Below are positions 5,092 through 6,092 of a stretch of DNA of 6,092 bases, piece after piece. A model generated the notes under the pieces. That model made no database searches. It was not told the DNA's origin and was given only the letters and a program-made list of their open reading frames with translations. The DNA comes from Bacillota bacterium (GTDB lineage Bacteria > Bacillota > Clostridia > Christensenellales > CAG-138), in assembly GCA_023393045.1 (NCBI GenBank), contig JAEWMV010000256.1, positions 1-6,092 of the forward strand, given 5' to 3'. The stretch's first letter is position 1. Every line of letters begins with the position of its first letter. The translations under genes were made by a program, and so were the position numbers.

Positions 5092-6033
5092 TTACCCCCT
5101 CGTCCTCGTGTATTTCGCCCGGATGCGCGGATCGATAAAGGCGTAGATGATATCCACCAGCAGCATGACGATCATGAAGCAGATGGAGATGAGTATCGTG
5201 CCCGCGATGATCACGGGTTCGTCCTTATACGGGATGCGATCCACAATCAGGCTGCCTATGCCGGGCACGGAGAATATCTTTTCCACCACGACCGCGCCGC
5301 AGATGAGCATGCCCAAGCTCAGGCCGATCTGCGTGACAACCGGAAGCAGGGCGTTCTTGAGAACATGCTTCCAGATGACGGAACGCTCCGGCGCGCCCTT
5401 GGCGCGGGCGGTGCGCACGTAATCCTGCCGGATCGCCTCCAGCATGGAGGATTTCGTGAAGCGGAAGTTCTGCGCCGCGGGCGGCAGGGAAATTGCAAGC
5501 GCAGGCATGATATAATGCTTGAGCGAATCGATTCCGTACGATGGCAGCCAATGCAATTTCAGCGCGAAAACATACAGGAACAGCAGCCCCAGCACGAACG
5601 CCGGGAAAGCCGCCGCGAAGAAGGCTACCAGCGAGGGAATCGTATCCCACAGGGAATACTGCTTGACGGCAGCATAGATTCCTAACGGAATGCCGAAGAT
5701 GGCAGCGAGCGCAACACCCATCAGCGAAAGCTTGATGGTGACGAGATAGCGCGGCCAGATTTCATTGAACACGGACTGCTTGGTGAAGTACGACGTTCCG
5801 AAATCCTGATCGATGATCATGTTTTTAAGGTAATTAACATACTTCTGAAAAAACGGCAAATCGTAACCGAGCGCATGGTTATATGCGTCAACATCAGCCT
5901 GCGACACGCCCGTGCCGAGTATTGCGCGGCCGGGGTCGCCAGGGGTTATGCTCATAACCGCATATATGATCAGCGTCACGCCCAAAATCGTCGGTATCAG
6001 AAATAAAATTCTTTTTAGAATATATCTGTACAT
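5092..6033 (-). CDS. dppB: Dipeptide/oligopeptide ABC transporter permease, DppB/OppB type
   Basis: This 313-residue permease forms the peptide channel with DppC. It begins MYRYILKRILFLIPTILGVT with a first membrane helix at about 9-29. The family mark ITPGDPGRAILG (29-40) follows, then an extracytoplasmic segment (about 30-95) and hydrophobic helices near 98-123, 132-160, 172-188, 232-255 and 277-300. The EAA coupling loop is DYVRTARAKGAPE through LLP (204-231), typical of the DppB branch. The C-terminus IDPRIRAKYTRTRG is the usual cytoplasmic tail. The ATG follows AGGAGG (6039-6044) by 5 nt. The first codons are AT-rich compared with the rest of the gene. It is the first gene of the operon seen here. 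A substrate-binding protein gene normally sits next to such a set, and none is in the window. Confidence 0.94.
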   Translation of the reverse strand: MYRYILKRILFLIPTILGVTLIIYAVMSITPGDPGRAILGTGVSQADVDAYNHALGYDLPFFQKYVNYLKNMIIDQDFGTSYFTKQSVFNEIWPRYLVTIKLSLMGVALAAIFGIPLGIYAAVKQYSLWDTIPSLVAFFAAAFPAFVLGLLFLYVFALKLHWLPSYGIDSLKHYIMPALAISLPPAAQNFRFTKSSMLEAIRQDYVRTARAKGAPERSVIWKHVLKNALLPVVTQIGLSLGMLICGAVVVEKIFSVPGIGSLIVDRIPYKDEPVIIAGTILISICFMIVMLLVDIIYAFIDPRIRAKYTRTRG

Positions 6034-6066
6034 TCCAACCTCCTATATGGGTGTGCGAACTTCCGG

Positions 6067-6092
6067 CATCCCCGCGCAAAAGCGCGGGGATG
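6067..6092 (-). other. Perfect GC-rich stem-loop upstream of dppB
   Basis: On the minus strand CATCCCCGCGC, a TTTT loop and GCGCGGGGATG form an 11-bp perfect stem. It ends 33 nt before the dppB start and 22 nt before its Shine-Dalgarno sequence. No T-tract follows it in the direction of transcription (CCGGAAGTTC), so it is not a standard terminator. It ends exactly at the window edge, so the true stem may be longer. Such hairpins often sit between a binding-protein gene and its permease genes, where they stabilise or attenuate mRNA. That role is inferred. Confidence 0.6.

Noticed and set aside
4154..5146. 330-codon plus-strand ORF opposite dppC
   Set aside because: Antisense shadow frame over a clear permease gene; Arg/His/Glu-rich with no motif.
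5894..6079. 61-codon minus-strand ORF overlapping the dppB start in another frame
   Set aside because: It runs through the hairpin and out of frame over the conserved N-terminus of DppB, and has no ribosome binding site of its own.
6067..6092. Hairpin as a CRISPR repeat or integron attachment site
   Set aside because: Only one copy is present, with no spacers and no neighbouring cas or integrase genes. A simple intercistronic stem-loop fits better.

Overview
This window most likely comes from a high-GC member of the Clostridia (Firmicutes). The supporting signs are strong AGGAGG-type ribosome binding sites 5-8 nt before the starts, extended -10 promoter motifs, and a dipeptide ABC transporter with clostridial-style proteins next to an alanine dehydrogenase-family gene. 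All convincing genes lie on the minus strand, so the biological reading order runs from position 6092 down to 1.

Right part (6092 to 2141): after a perfect 11-bp stem-loop at the edge comes a compact operon of four peptide-transport genes: permease dppB, permease dppC, ATPase dppD and ATPase dppF. They are separated by 5 nt, 23 nt and an 11-nt overlap. A GC-rich stem-loop that resembles a terminator follows dppF. The substrate-binding protein (dppA) is not in the window and probably lies just beyond the right edge, upstream of the hairpin.

Middle (2142 to about 888): a 374-residue alanine dehydrogenase-family gene (ald) follows, with its own ribosome binding site and a possible extended -10 promoter inside an 8-bp tandem repeat. 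A stem-loop with a T-rich tail lies about 60 nt after its stop codon. The likely logic is peptide import followed by oxidative deamination of released alanine to pyruvate and ammonium. That link is inferred from gene order.

Left part (about 980 to 1): base composition drops from roughly 60-75% GC (lines counted by eye in the operon) to roughly 27-45%. This block holds a clear extended -10 promoter (TGTGCTATAAT), a small HAD-superfamily protein that lacks the usual nucleophilic aspartate, and the start of a GNAT acetyltransferase cut by the window edge. A 60-codon ORF between ald and the promoter is doubtful.

I see no mobile element, CRISPR array, tRNA, rRNA or wholly new system. The points most worth a second look are the HAD protein without its nucleophile, the divergent C-terminal half of the alanine dehydrogenase, and the hairpin before dppB.
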